The notes: a model not told the origin generated them from the sequence alone. Shown: positions 43,645-52,873, counted from the stretch's first letter. The stretch is DNA of 64,000 nt from Nocardia flavorosea NBRC 108225 (GCF_001613385.1 NZ_BDCG01000012.1:62001-126000); one strand, 5' to 3'. Made by a program: numbers and translations.

Positions 43645-45288
43645 TCACTGCGTCAGAGTGAAACCGTCGTAGCCGTCGGCAGCGACCTGTTCGCATTTTT
43701 CGCGATACGCTCCGACACCGCCGATGTAGGCGTACATCACCCGCGGCTTACCGGGCACATTCGATCCGACATACCAGGAGTCCACCTTCGGGTAGAGCGT
43801 CATATTGCCGACCTCGTCGACGTGCCGCGTCCATTCCTGCTCCGCGCCGGTCTCGGCCTCCATGGTCGTGGCGCCTTGGGCTCGCATCGTCTCGATCGCG
43901 TCCGCGATCCAGTCGACATGCTGCTCGATGGACACCATCATGTTCGACAGGACCGACGGGCTGCCCGGGCCGGTGATCGTGAAGAGGTTCGGAAAACCCG
44001 CCACGGCGAGTCCCAGGTAGGTCACGGGCCCGCCGGCCCACTTCGCCCGTAGCGGCGCGCCACCCCGGCCACGGATATCGATCGCGTTCAACGCACCGGT
44101 CATCGCGTCGTACCCGGTGGCGTAGATGATGTCGTCGAACTCGAAACTCTCCTGCGCTGTCTCGAGTCCGGACTCGGTGACCTCGGTGAGCGGAGTCGCG
44201 CGCAGGTCCACGAGCCGGACGCCGGGACGATTGAAGGTTTCGTAGTAGTTCGTGCCCAATACCGGACGTTTGACGCCGAACAGGCCCGTGGGCTGCAGCA
44301 GTTCGGCGGTAGCCGGATCGGTGACGATCTCGGCGATGCGGTCGCGGATGAACTGCGCGGCAGTCTCGTTGGAGGCTTCGTCGGCGAGTGTGTCGGTGAA
44401 TCCGGTCAGCATGCTCACCAGCTCGCTGTCCTTGTCCTCCCATACCGCGCGATAGAAGGCATTGCGTTCGGCTTCGCTCACCTCGAGCGCCCCCTTGGTG
44501 GCCTCGGGCCGCGCGATGCCGAACGACGATTCCCGGTTTGCCTTACGCACCTCGCGATAGCGCGACTTGATATCACGCTGGAATTCGGGATCGAGGGCGT
44601 GGTTGCCGGCGGGAAGAACATAGTTCGCGGTCCGCTGGAAAACGGTGAGCTGCGCGGCTGCTTCGGCGACGAGCGGAATGACCTGCACTCCGGAGGAGCC
44701 GGTACCGATCACCGCCACTCGCCGGCCGGTGAAGTCCACATCCTGTTCTGGCCAGTTGCCGGTGTGGAAGCTGCGGCCACGGAACCTCTCGATACCCGGT
44801 ATTTCCACCATTTTCGGCACCGACAGGCAGCCTGTCGCCATGATCGCGAACCGCGCCGAGAGAACATCGCCCCGATCGGTCGTGATCCGCCACCGCGCCG
44901 CGGACTCGTCGTAGACCGCAGCGGTGACCCGGGTGCGCAACTGCACGTCCTTACGCAGATCGAAACGATCCGCGACGTGGTTGATGTAGCGAAGCAATTC
45001 CGGCTGTGGCGGCAACTTCTCCGTCCACTCCCACTCCTGTTCGAGCTCCGGATCGAAGGAGTAGTTGTAGTACATGCTTTTCACATCGACGCGGGCGCCC
45101 GGATAGCGGTTCCAATACCACGTGCCGCCGAGCCCGTCGCCCGCTTCGTACACCTGCACCGAAAGACCGAGTCCGCGTAACTTGTGCAGCATGTGGAGGC
45201 CGGCGAATCCGGCTCCGACGACGACTGCGTCGATCTCGCGCACCTCCTGCCCGGTCGGGGATATGGAACGCTCCGAGGTCGTGGTCAT
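43645..45288 (-). CDS. Baeyer-Villiger monooxygenase (cyclohexanone-monooxygenase-like)
   Basis: 547 residues, the usual length of CHMO. The FAD motif VVGAGFAGLHML, the Baeyer-Villiger fingerprint FRGRSFHTGNWP and the NADPH motif IGTGSSGVQV are in order. It would insert oxygen next to a ketone using NADPH and O2 to give an ester or lactone. ATG 45288 is chosen because the conserved start begins shortly after; the open frame runs 60 codons further upstream without support. Transcribed alone, near alkB and a P450. Confidence 0.94.
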   Translation of the reverse strand: MTTTSERSISPTGQEVREIDAVVVGAGFAGLHMLHKLRGLGLSVQVYEAGDGLGGTWYWNRYPGARVDVKSMYYNYSFDPELEQEWEWTEKLPPQPELLRYINHVADRFDLRKDVQLRTRVTAAVYDESAARWRITTDRGDVLSARFAIMATGCLSVPKMVEIPGIERFRGRSFHTGNWPEQDVDFTGRRVAVIGTGSSGVQVIPLVAEAAAQLTVFQRTANYVLPAGNHALDPEFQRDIKSRYREVRKANRESSFGIARPEATKGALEVSEAERNAFYRAVWEDKDSELVSMLTGFTDTLADEASNETAAQFIRDRIAEIVTDPATAELLQPTGLFGVKRPVLGTNYYETFNRPGVRLVDLRATPLTEVTESGLETAQESFEFDDIIYATGYDAMTGALNAIDIRGRGGAPLRAKWAGGPVTYLGLAVAGFPNLFTITGPGSPSVLSNMMVSIEQHVDWIADAIETMRAQGATTMEAETGAEQEWTRHVDEVGNMTLYPKVDSWYVGSNVPGKPRVMYAYIGGVGAYREKCEQVAADGYDGFTLTQ

Positions 45289-45780
45289 CGTGGGACCTGC
45301 CTTTCGATGAGTCGCCGTGGGAAGGACACAGCGGTTCGGTTCAACTACGTGCCGAGCCGGCAGTTGCCTGGTCGAGGGATGATGAGGACCCGACGCGGGC
45401 GGCTGTTCCGGCGATGACTCCGTGGAGATCCATGCCCCCTCCTGTCGCTGCAGCTCGGTCGATATCACGAGCCCATCGGTGTGCGGACGAGACTCGCCGA
45501 GCTTCAGTTTTACAGATCAGCACAAGTCGCGCGGCAGCGGGACAGCGTTGCGCCCGTTCATATTTCGATATAGCGCCGCGCCCCCTCCTGCCGGACGACA
45601 CAAATGCGCGCGCCGGCCGATTCGCCTGTCGACGCAGGATGGTACCGGCCGAGACCGTCCCACGATTGCCTTTGCACGACAATCGGACTCGCCGACGGCA
45701 GCGGGCCCCGATCCACCAGGGACCGGGGCCCACCACGCCGGAGGAACTCTTTGCCTCGACGTGTTGTCAGGGACCGAGCG
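45289..45780. other. Stretch between BVMO promoter and alk operon terminator
   Basis: About 490 bp. Frames here are short and Arg-rich, without motifs. It holds the upstream region of the BVMO gene and, at 45703-45731, the alk operon terminator. Confidence 0.45.
45703..45731 (-). terminator. Terminator hairpin of the alkB-rubredoxin operon
   Basis: GGGCCCCG, 13-nt loop, CGGGGCCC: a perfect 8-bp GC-only stem about 50 bp beyond the last rubredoxin stop. Confidence 0.6.
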
Positions 45781-45966
45781 TCAGGGGCGACCGACCTCCA
45801 CCATAAAGAAATCGCTTTTCGCCGCACCGCAATCCGGGCACGACCAGTCGTCTGAGATATCCTCCCACCGCGTTCCGGGGACGATACCGTCCTCCGGCCA
45901 GCCCAGTTCCTCGTCGTATTCGAAACCGCACTGCACGCATCGGTAGAGCTTGTATCCGGTGGTCAT
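45781..45966 (-). CDS. rubB: Rubredoxin (AlkG2-type)
   Basis: 61 residues with two CxxC pairs (CVQC and CPDC) that bind one iron. The blocks [12 protein letters not shown] and DDWSCPDCG are typical of electron-transferring rubredoxins of alkane hydroxylase systems. It starts 1 nt after the stop of the first rubredoxin gene. It carries electrons from a rubredoxin reductase to AlkB; no reductase is encoded here. Confidence 0.95.
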   Translation of the reverse strand: MTTGYKLYRCVQCGFEYDEELGWPEDGIVPGTRWEDISDDWSCPDCGAAKSDFFMVEVGRP

Positions 45967-45967
45967 C

Positions 45968-46147
45968 TCAGCGTCCTTCCGGCGGGCCGACGGGTTCGAA
46001 GTCCGGTTTCTCCCGCACTCCGCAATCGGGGCAGCACCAATCGCCGGGAATCGCCGACCATGCCGTTCCCGCCGGGAAGCCTTCCCGCGGCGCGCCGGTG
46101 GCCTCGTCGTAGCGGTAGTCGCAGACCGGGCAGAGGTAGGCAGCCAT
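45968..46147 (-). CDS. rubA: Rubredoxin (first of a tandem pair)
   Basis: 59 residues: [18 protein letters not shown], then the C-terminal part with [13 protein letters not shown]. Two CxxC pairs (CPVC, CPDC) bind one iron. The start ATG overlaps the alkB stop by one base (TGATG), so translation is coupled. In actinobacteria RubA and RubB usually belong to different functional types (AlkG1 and AlkG2); which is which here is not settled. Confidence 0.93.
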   Translation of the reverse strand: MAAYLCPVCDYRYDEATGAPREGFPAGTAWSAIPGDWCCPDCGVREKPDFEPVGPPEGR

Positions 46148-47370
46148 CAGCTCGCGCCCCCGTACTCGGCGAGAACCCGGTCGCGTTTGCCGGGCTGGAT
46201 GTTCACCCGGGTGATGTCATCGCGGTAATGATTCAGGACCCGGTGGTCCATCACCCGCCGCCACAGCGGCGGGAAGTAGGCCAGGGTGATCATGCTCGCG
46301 TAACCGCTCGGCAGGTTGGGAGCACCGGCCATACTGCGCAGGGTCTGGTAGCGGCGAGTGGGGTTCGCGTGGTGGTCGCTGTGCCGCTGCAGGTGGTAGA
46401 GGAAGATATTGGTGACGATGTGGTCGGAGTTCCAACTGTGTTCCGGAGTGCAGCGTTCGTAACGACCCGAGGCGGTGCGCTGGCGGAGCAGTCCGTAATG
46501 CTCGAGATAGTTCACCGTTTCCAGTAGCGAGAATCCGTAGACGGCCTGGATCAGCAAGAAGGGCAGGACAGCCGGCCCGAACACCACGGCCAGCACACCC
46601 CACAGCAGCACGGTCATCGACCAGGCATTCAGGACATCGTTGCGCAGGGTCCACGGGCCTTTGCCCTGGCGCCGCAACCGGGTTCGCTCCAGTGACCACG
46701 CCGATCGCAAACTCCCCCATACGCTACGAGGCAGGAAGGTCCAGAAGGATTCGGCGAAACGCGCGCTGGCCGGATCTTCGGGCGTGGCGACCCGGACGTG
46801 GTGGCCGCGGTTGTGTTCGATGTAGAAGTGCCCGTAACCGGTCTGCGCCAGTGAGACCTTCGACAACCGCCGTTCGAGCGATTGTTTCTTGTGGCCGAGT
46901 TCGTGGGCGGTATTGATTCCGACGCCCCCCATGACCCCGACCGTCAGCGCGACCCCGATCTGCGACCACAATCCCAGTCCGCCGTCGTTGCCCAGCCACG
47001 ACAGGTCCGCCGCGGTCCATAGGTATGCGGCGAAGACCAGGCTGATCAGCTGGAACGGAATGAAGGCGTACACGCAGTAGCGGTAGTACCGGTCGTGCTC
47101 CAACTGCTCCATCACTTCGTCCGGCGGATTCTGACCGTCCGGGCCGAAGAACAGGTCCGATATCGGCAACAGCACGTAGACCAGCAGCGGGCCGATCCAC
47201 CACCACACCGGCGCCACCGACTGCCATCCCAGCTGGTTGAACGTCCACACCAGCGCGGCGGCGAGCAGCAGCGCTGTGGGCGCAACCAGTCCGAGTAACC
47301 ACAGATAGCGTTTGCGGTCGCGCCACGGCGGTGTTGCCGTATCGGGGGAATGCATTGCGGACGTCGTCAT
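46147..47370 (-). CDS. alkB: Alkane 1-monooxygenase
   Basis: 407 residues. This integral-membrane di-iron hydroxylase converts n-alkanes to 1-alkanols. The histidine boxes HELGHKK, EHNRGHH and LQRHSDHHA and the motif NYLEHYGLLR, specific for true AlkB enzymes, are all present, with about six membrane helices. Start ATG 47370 has GGAGG upstream. First gene of alkB-rubA-rubB; a TetR gene diverges from it. Confidence 0.97.
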   Translation of the reverse strand: MTTSAMHSPDTATPPWRDRKRYLWLLGLVAPTALLLAAALVWTFNQLGWQSVAPVWWWIGPLLVYVLLPISDLFFGPDGQNPPDEVMEQLEHDRYYRYCVYAFIPFQLISLVFAAYLWTAADLSWLGNDGGLGLWSQIGVALTVGVMGGVGINTAHELGHKKQSLERRLSKVSLAQTGYGHFYIEHNRGHHVRVATPEDPASARFAESFWTFLPRSVWGSLRSAWSLERTRLRRQGKGPWTLRNDVLNAWSMTVLLWGVLAVVFGPAVLPFLLIQAVYGFSLLETVNYLEHYGLLRQRTASGRYERCTPEHSWNSDHIVTNIFLYHLQRHSDHHANPTRRYQTLRSMAGAPNLPSGYASMITLAYFPPLWRRVMDHRVLNHYRDDITRVNIQPGKRDRVLAEYGGAS

Positions 47371-47462
47371 GGTCGTCCCTCCTCGTCTTCCCGAGTACCG
47401 GCACCCACAGATCGCGACCACCGGACCGGCCGATGGGCGGCAACCGCCACACTCGACCGTTT

Positions 47463-47483
47463 ACACTTTACGTCAAAGTGTAT
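47463..47483. promoter_or_regulatory. Perfect 8-5-8 inverted repeat between alkB and its TetR
   Basis: TACACTTT, ACGTC, AAAGTGTA: perfect arms with a 5-bp spacer. It sits in the 182-bp divergent region, about 93 bp from the alkB start and 70 bp from the TetR start, and is probably the TetR operator controlling alkane hydroxylation. Confidence 0.78.
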
Positions 47484-47552
47484 TCATTACAGACATATCG
47501 GTATTAATTGTCAACGACGGGTCATACAGCCACGCAGTGTAGGCTGGCCGGC

Positions 47553-48152
47553 GTGGCCGACGCCCCGAACTTCCAGAGCGAAATGCGCGTCCTGTTGCGC
47601 GCGCGCATCATCGACAGCGCACGCCGGCTGGCCTGCACCGAAGGCTGGGGAGCGGTGAACATGTCCCGAATCGCCAAGGAAGTCGGCGTGAGCCGCCCCG
47701 TGCTCTACAAGGAGATCGGCACAAAACAGGAGCTGGCAGAGGTCGTCGTCGCCGCCGAGCTCGACACTTTCCTCGCCGGGGTCACCGAAGCCGTCGCCAC
47801 CGAACCCCACGACCTGCTCGCCGGAATCACCGCCGCGGCCGATTACACATTGCGCGCGGCGGCCGACAACACCCTGCTGAAGGTCGTCCTGGCGGGCCGC
47901 TCCGGCGCCGACACCGCGCTGCTACCCACGCTGATGACCGAACCGGAACCCGTACTCGGTCGCGCTTCCGCCGCGTTCACCGCCATTGTGCGGGCACAGT
48001 ACGGGCTCGACGACTTCGCCGACGACGATCTGGGTACCAGAGTCGAAGCGATCGTCCGCCTCGCCCTCAGCCACCTGTTCCAGCCCACCGGGACCAGCGA
48101 CCGTGCCGTACACCAGATCACCCTCGTCGCCCGCACCCTCCTCAGTAGCTGA
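47553..48152 (+). CDS. TetR-family regulator of the alk operon (AlkU-like)
   Basis: 199 residues. The helix-turn-helix (MSRIAKEVGVSRPVLYKEIG) is at about 35-55; the C-terminal domain resembles the TetR regulators found with alkB in Rhodococcus and Nocardia. Start GTG 47553 is chosen; an in-frame ATG lies 15 codons upstream. In Rhodococcus the TetR gene commonly follows the rubredoxins in the same direction, while here it is divergent. Confidence 0.9.
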   Translation: MADAPNFQSEMRVLLRARIIDSARRLACTEGWGAVNMSRIAKEVGVSRPVLYKEIGTKQELAEVVVAAELDTFLAGVTEAVATEPHDLLAGITAAADYTLRAAADNTLLKVVLAGRSGADTALLPTLMTEPEPVLGRASAAFTAIVRAQYGLDDFADDDLGTRVEAIVRLALSHLFQPTGTSDRAVHQITLVARTLLSS

Positions 48153-48254
48153 TCCCGGCCGCTACTCACCGGCGCCCGGGTGACGGACACACCCCGGCAG
48201 TGGCGGCCCCGATGTAGGCGGCGAAACAGCACTGCACCATTAGAGTGACCAGGC

Positions 48255-48956
48255 GTGCAGCCATCGACGGCGAGGGAGTTCTCCGCGTACGGACTGTCGC
48301 ACTGGATCGTGCTCGTCGTGTTCGCCGTGGGAGCAATGGCGGTCGTACTGCTCGGGCGCAGGCAGCGCCATACCGCGACCGGACACCGCTTCAGCCGGAC
48401 GTTCGGTGCGGTGACCGTGGTGCTGTATCTGCTGATCTACCTGTTCTCGATGTTCCCCCCGGCCATCGAACGCTCGGTTCCGCTGCGCCTGACCGATCTC
48501 GCGACCCTCGCCGCCGGCTACGCATTGTGGTCACACCGACGTTGGGCGTACGCGCTGACCTACTACTGGTGCCTGACGTTGAGTACGCAGGCACTCCTGT
48601 CACCGGCGCTGGAAAGTCCGGAATTCCCGCACTACGAGTTCCTGGCGTTCTGGGCGATCCACCTGCTCGTCGTCTGGGCAGCGATATACCTCACCTGGGG
48701 TGTGGGCATGCACCCGGACTGGCGTAGCTACCGGTTCGCAGTGGCGGCCACAGTGGCGTGGGTAGGGGTGACCTTCGTCTTCAATTCCCTCGCCGGCACC
48801 AACTACGGCTTCGTCAACCGGAAACCGGCGACCCCTTCGTTACTCGATGTACTCGGACCATGGCCCTGGTATCTGGGGACCGTCGCAGTCCTGCTGCTCA
48901 TCGTCTGGGCGCTGATGACCTGGCCCTGGGTTCGTGTCCGGCCCGCGGCGCGCTAA
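48255..48956 (+). CDS. YwaF/TIGR02206-type membrane protein
   Basis: 233 residues with about seven membrane helices. The pattern (SHWIVLVVFAVGA, YYWCLTLSTQALLSP, NYGFVNRKP) matches the TIGR02206/YwaF group of integral membrane proteins of unknown function. GTG 48255 start. The stop overlaps the stop of the convergent DUF5997 gene by 4 nt. Confidence 0.85.
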   Translation: MQPSTAREFSAYGLSHWIVLVVFAVGAMAVVLLGRRQRHTATGHRFSRTFGAVTVVLYLLIYLFSMFPPAIERSVPLRLTDLATLAAGYALWSHRRWAYALTYYWCLTLSTQALLSPALESPEFPHYEFLAFWAIHLLVVWAAIYLTWGVGMHPDWRSYRFAVAATVAWVGVTFVFNSLAGTNYGFVNRKPATPSLLDVLGPWPWYLGTVAVLLLIVWALMTWPWVRVRPAAR

Positions 48957-49369
48957 TAGCCCTTCGCCGACCGGTTCGTCGCCGCGCGGCGTTCGGCTTC
49001 CTGGGCCTGGATCCGTTCCTCTTCGGCGCGCACGGCGGCATAGCTTTCGCGTTCGCGGATCAGCCAGTCCGGGGAATCCGCGAGGAAAGCCGCGATCTCG
49101 TCGGCGGTGAGTGAATCGGACACTCCCGCCCTGGTCAGGCCACTGTTGGAAATACCGAGCTTGCGGGCCACGATGTCCCGCGGGAACGGCCCGCTGCGTC
49201 GCAGATCGGTGAGCCACTGCGGCGGGTTCGTCCGGAGCTCTTCGAGCTCGGCCCGGGAGATCGGACCGTTGCGGAACTCTTCGGGAGCCGCCGGAAGATA
49301 GATGCCGAGCTTGTTCGCCGCGGTCAGCGGCTTCATCATCTGCGGTTTCTTGTCCTGGCTCACCGCCAT
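48953..49369 (-). CDS. DUF5997-type conserved protein
   Basis: 138 residues, soluble, with charged helices (NPPQWLTDLRRSGPFPRD, TADEIAAFLADSPDWLIRER). This conserved actinobacterial family has no known function. Start ATG 49369; divergent from the LysR gene across 55 bp, a pairing I recall from other actinobacteria. Confidence 0.8.
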   Translation of the reverse strand: MAVSQDKKPQMMKPLTAANKLGIYLPAAPEEFRNGPISRAELEELRTNPPQWLTDLRRSGPFPRDIVARKLGISNSGLTRAGVSDSLTADEIAAFLADSPDWLIRERESYAAVRAEEERIQAQEAERRAATNRSAKGY

Positions 49370-49424
49370 AGCGTATCGGGCCGCCGAGCCGGTCCGGACT
49401 CCGCGGTGCCATACGCTTGCCGGT

Positions 49425-50381
49425 ATGAGCCGGTTCTCCTCGATCGATGTGCAGCGTCTGCGCTGGTTTACCGCAGTCGCGGAGGAACTGCACTTCGCCC
49501 GCGCCGCGAAGGCATTGCACATCTCCCGCCAGAAGCTCAGCCACACCGTCATCGAACTGGAGACCGAACTCGGGACGAAACTGTTCGTGCCCGGCGCCCA
49601 GCCGACCCGGCTGACCGACGCCGGACAGGACCTGCTGCGGGAAGCGCGCAACATCATCGCGGGTGCGGCGAACGCGGCAGACGACACAGCGGCCACTCCC
49701 CCCGCCACGCTGCGGGTCGGGTTCGTGCCGGGCGTCACCGTCACCAAATGGGAGCGTATCTGGGGTCGGCGGTTCCCGGATACGCCGCTCGAGCTGGTCG
49801 CTGTCGCCCAGGCCGATCAGGAGGCGGCGCTGCGCGAAGGCCGCGTCGATATGTGCTTCGTCCGCTTGCCGATCGACCGCGCCGGTATGAACGCGATTCC
49901 GCTCTACCGCGAGTTACCCGTCGTCGTGGCACCCAAGGAGCACGAGATCTCATTGTTCGAGGAGGTCGCCATGGCCGATCTCGCGGACGAACGCCTGCAG
50001 GACACCGCCGATATCGACGCGGTCACAGGCGCCCTCGAACTCGTCGCCGCCGGAGTCGGCGTGGCCATCGTGCCTCATTCGATCGCCCGCCTGCACCACC
50101 GGCGCGATCTCATCTACCGCACGGTGACCGATACCGGTGACACCGAAATCGCCCTGGCCTGGCTCTCGGACCGGACGACCGATTCGGTCGAGGAGTTCGT
50201 CGGCGTAGTGCGCGGCCGCTCGGAACACAGCTCCCGGTCACCCGCCGGAAAGCGCACCGAACCGGAACAGCGCACGCCGCATCCCACGGGGAAGGGACCG
50301 CGCCCGGCGAAGAAATCGGCCCCTTTTAAGAAGAAGCCGGCACCCTCCGGGAAGAAGCCGGCCCGGGGACGTAGACGGTAA
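49425..50381 (+). CDS. LysR-family regulator with a Lys/Pro-rich C-terminal tail
   Basis: 318 residues. A winged helix (about 5-65, AVAEELHFARAAKALHIS) is followed by a LysR substrate-binding domain. The last 50 or so residues are a basic low-complexity tail (KKSAPFKKKPAPSGKKPARG) like those of histone H1 or actinobacterial HU/Lsr2-type proteins. The tail may add non-specific DNA binding. Start ATG 49425; the target is probably the divergent DUF5997 gene. Confidence 0.88.
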   Translation: MSRFSSIDVQRLRWFTAVAEELHFARAAKALHISRQKLSHTVIELETELGTKLFVPGAQPTRLTDAGQDLLREARNIIAGAANAADDTAATPPATLRVGFVPGVTVTKWERIWGRRFPDTPLELVAVAQADQEAALREGRVDMCFVRLPIDRAGMNAIPLYRELPVVVAPKEHEISLFEEVAMADLADERLQDTADIDAVTGALELVAAGVGVAIVPHSIARLHHRRDLIYRTVTDTGDTEIALAWLSDRTTDSVEEFVGVVRGRSEHSSRSPAGKRTEPEQRTPHPTGKGPRPAKKSAPFKKKPAPSGKKPARGRRR

Positions 50382-50467
50382 GGCCGTCCGGACCGCGGAA
50401 TACACCCCCTGGGTCCGATGGTTGACATGGCAACATTCATCGTCGTCAACGTGAGGAATCCGCGACA

Positions 50468-51457
50468 GTGTCCGTGCCATTGAGCATTCTCGATCTGGTC
50501 TCCATTCCCCAAGGCTCGACGGCCCGCGACGGTATCGCCGCTTCGATGGACGCCGCCCGGACAGCAGACCGGCTCGGCTACCGCCGGCTCTGGTTCGCCG
50601 AGCATCACAACACCGCCAACCTCGCCGCCAGCGCCACCTCGCTGCTGATCGCGCAGGCCGCCTCGGTGACCGAGCGGATCCGCGTGGGCTCCGGCGGTGT
50701 GATGTTCCCCAACCATGCGCCGCTGATGGTTGCCGAGCAGTACGGGACCCTCGCCAACATGTACGGCGACCGGATCGATCTGGGCCTGGGGCGGGCCCCG
50801 GGCACGGATATGATGACCGCTCGGGCGCTGAGCCGCTCATCGAGCGAACCGCAGGCCTTCGCGGAGAACATCTACGATCTGCAGGGCTGGTTCAGCGCGG
50901 ACGGAACGGCCCGGAGTGCTCCGATCGTTTCGGCTGTCTCCGCAGGAACCGAGGTTCCCCTCTGGGTCCTGGGTTCGACGGTCAACGGAGCCTCCATCGC
51001 CGGTCAGCTCGGCCTGCCCTTCGCTATCGCCTCACACTTCGCGCCCGATCAACTGGACGAGGCCGTCCAGGTCTACCGGGACACATTCTCCGATTCCGCG
51101 CCCACCGCGCAGATCACCGAGCCGTATCTGATGGCGGGCATCAACGTCATGGTGGCCCCGACGGACGCAGCGGCCGAGCGAGAGTTCACGACGCTGGAGC
51201 AGATGTTCCTCGATCTCCGCAGCGGCCGGCGCCGCAAGCTCCAGCCACCCGTCGATCCGGAGCAGATCGCCGCTCAGGGCGGTCGTGATCACGCGATGCT
51301 GCGTATCAAGGCGGTCGGTGCACCGCAGACGGTCGTGCGGGAACTGGCGGAGTTCGTCGAGCGCACCGGCGCCGACGAACTCATCACCGTCACCTACGCC
51401 TATGACCCGGCAGTGCGGCAGCGCTCTCTGGAGTTGCTCGCCGACCACTGGTTCTGA
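50468..51457 (+). CDS. Luciferase-like (LLM class) flavin monooxygenase
   Basis: 329 residues. The bacterial luciferase-like barrel includes RLWFAEHHNTANLAASATSL and RIDLGLGRAPGTD, typical of the MsnO8-type group that uses FMN or F420. GTG 50468 start with a purine-rich sequence upstream. Stands alone; substrate unknown. Confidence 0.9.
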   Translation: MSVPLSILDLVSIPQGSTARDGIAASMDAARTADRLGYRRLWFAEHHNTANLAASATSLLIAQAASVTERIRVGSGGVMFPNHAPLMVAEQYGTLANMYGDRIDLGLGRAPGTDMMTARALSRSSSEPQAFAENIYDLQGWFSADGTARSAPIVSAVSAGTEVPLWVLGSTVNGASIAGQLGLPFAIASHFAPDQLDEAVQVYRDTFSDSAPTAQITEPYLMAGINVMVAPTDAAAEREFTTLEQMFLDLRSGRRRKLQPPVDPEQIAAQGGRDHAMLRIKAVGAPQTVVRELAEFVERTGADELITVTYAYDPAVRQRSLELLADHWF

Positions 51458-51544
51458 CGACCATCCCCCACCAGATTCCTCGGATACGCGCCCTGCGGCC
51501 CGGATGGTATCCCGCGGGCTGGTGCGCATCATCGAACCGCGTGC

Positions 51545-52083
51545 TCAGAGACGTCCGTCGAGTCGTAGCCCCGGGTGCACCCAGTTCGGGAATCGGCGCT
51601 CTTCGAAGGCGCGGAAACCCTCGATCGATTCGGGTGCGCCCAGGCCGGCCTGCATTCCGATGCGGTCGTAGAGGCCGATGTAGTTGTCCAGACTTGATTT
51701 GATCACCGTGCGGGCGCCCGGTGCGGTGCGGCAGCACTGCGCGAGCACCTCGCGGGCGGCGGCGGCAGGTCGTCGTCCATACCCGGTGCGCGGCCGAAGG
51801 TCATCCAGTTGTCGTCACCGCCGCCACCCATATCGCCGCCGGGAGCGAATGCGCCGCCGCTGCCGGTGATCAACAACCCGGCCAGGTAGGGATCGGACCC
51901 CACGTGGGTGACGGCGTACTTGATGCCGAAGTACATCGCCGGTGTCATCGCGTTGCGCGCCTCGGGCCGGTCGAGGGTGCAGATCCCGAACGGGCCTTCA
52001 CGATCGAACCGCAGGAACTTCGTACCCGGCCAGTCGCCTTCCGGAGGTCTCGGATGCTGGGTTGTTTCAACGTTTTCGATCAT
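51545..52083 (-). pseudogene. Enoyl-CoA hydratase/isomerase gene with internal deletion and frameshift
   Basis: The minus-strand start ATG 52083 gives a crotonase N-terminus (FGICTLDRPEARNAMTPAMY, LLITGSGGAFAPGGDMGGG with the oxyanion-hole region). After PGMDDDLPPPP the frame changes and continues as VLAQCCRTAPGARTVIKSSL, which is the C-terminal third of the same family, through FRAFEERRFPNW to a stop at 51545. About 80-100 central residues, including the second catalytic region, are missing. It follows the SnoaL-like gene with a 17-nt overlap. Confidence 0.82.
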
Positions 52084-52513
52084 CGGTTGCCCTTTCCGCC
52101 GAACTGCCCTGCCCACGGCCGGTGAACCACACGTTCTCCTCGCGCAGCGCCCGGCTGCGCCAACCGCCGGCGGTACGCACCAGTTCGTGGTGGTAGTAAC
52201 CGCCACAGGCGCTGACTTCGGTGGCACCCGGGAGTTGCATCGGGTTGTAGAACATGGCGCGCACGGTCGCGGTCTCGGGACCACGCGCGAGTACCTCGAT
52301 ATTGGTGATGTAGTGCATGCTCCACGGCAATGCACCGAGGTTCGCGGCGAACCAGTCGACGACCTCGTCGCGACTGCCGACAGCGGCACCGGCCGACGAG
52401 TAGTCGATATAGGCGTCTGCGGTGAACACGGAGCGATACAGCTCCCAGTCCTTGGTGTCGACGGCGCGAGCGTACCGGTAGAGCAGCGCGGCGATCTGGG
52501 TTTCGTCGGTCAT
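52067..52513 (-). CDS. SnoaL-like/NTF2-fold protein
   Basis: 148 residues. The cone-shaped NTF2 fold is indicated by LLYRYARAVDTKDWELYRSV, FTADAYIDYSS and the C-terminal GWRSRALREENVW. Such proteins are dehydratases, isomerases or hydroxylating-dioxygenase beta-like subunits in steroid and aromatic catabolism. Start ATG 52513; it diverges from the CoA-transferase operon and is followed by the broken enoyl-CoA hydratase. Confidence 0.85.
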   Translation of the reverse strand: MTDETQIAALLYRYARAVDTKDWELYRSVFTADAYIDYSSAGAAVGSRDEVVDWFAANLGALPWSMHYITNIEVLARGPETATVRAMFYNPMQLPGATEVSACGGYYHHELVRTAGGWRSRALREENVWFTGRGQGSSAERATDDRKR

Positions 52514-52873
52514 CCGGGCACTCCGATCGTCCGGGTCTCGAGGGACCCCTGTTCGACGACCATGGACGGTTCGCCTCGTTCCGGCCACATGGGCGGAAGC
52601 CCCCCTCTCCCAATCAGAGATTTACCTTCTTCAGGGTAGGCGATCGGATGATCCGACTCGGCGGGTTCACGAAACCTCCGTAAAGACATGCCAGTCGAGA
52701 AGACGCCGGCGCCGCCACATCGGCCCAGGCCCCACAGGCAGCCGAGGTGGATGCTCGAACCTCCACCACAGCGGCGCAGAACACTATTTCTCGATAAGAC
52801 CTCAATTCTGCTCCACAAAAGAGAATAACGTTCTACACTCAAGTAGATTGTGGTTCTACATACGGAGGCAGCG
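52514..52873. promoter_or_regulatory. Divergent promoter region of the catabolic operon
   Basis: 360 bp between divergent genes. The part near the CoA-transferase is AT-rich. It holds the octamer GTTCTACA twice (52830-52837 and 52853-52860) and an inverted repeat TCTAC-N6-GTAGA (52832-52847). These are candidate operator sites for the TetR encoded at the end of the operon. The frames in the rest look like shadows. Confidence 0.5.

Noticed and set aside
45341..45736. 131-codon minus-strand frame between BVMO and rubredoxin genes
   Set aside because: Arg-rich composition, no motif, and it contains the likely alk operon terminator.
52614..52805. 63-codon minus-strand frame in the divergent promoter region
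   Set aside because: No RBS or homology-like pattern; region is better explained as promoter/operator DNA.
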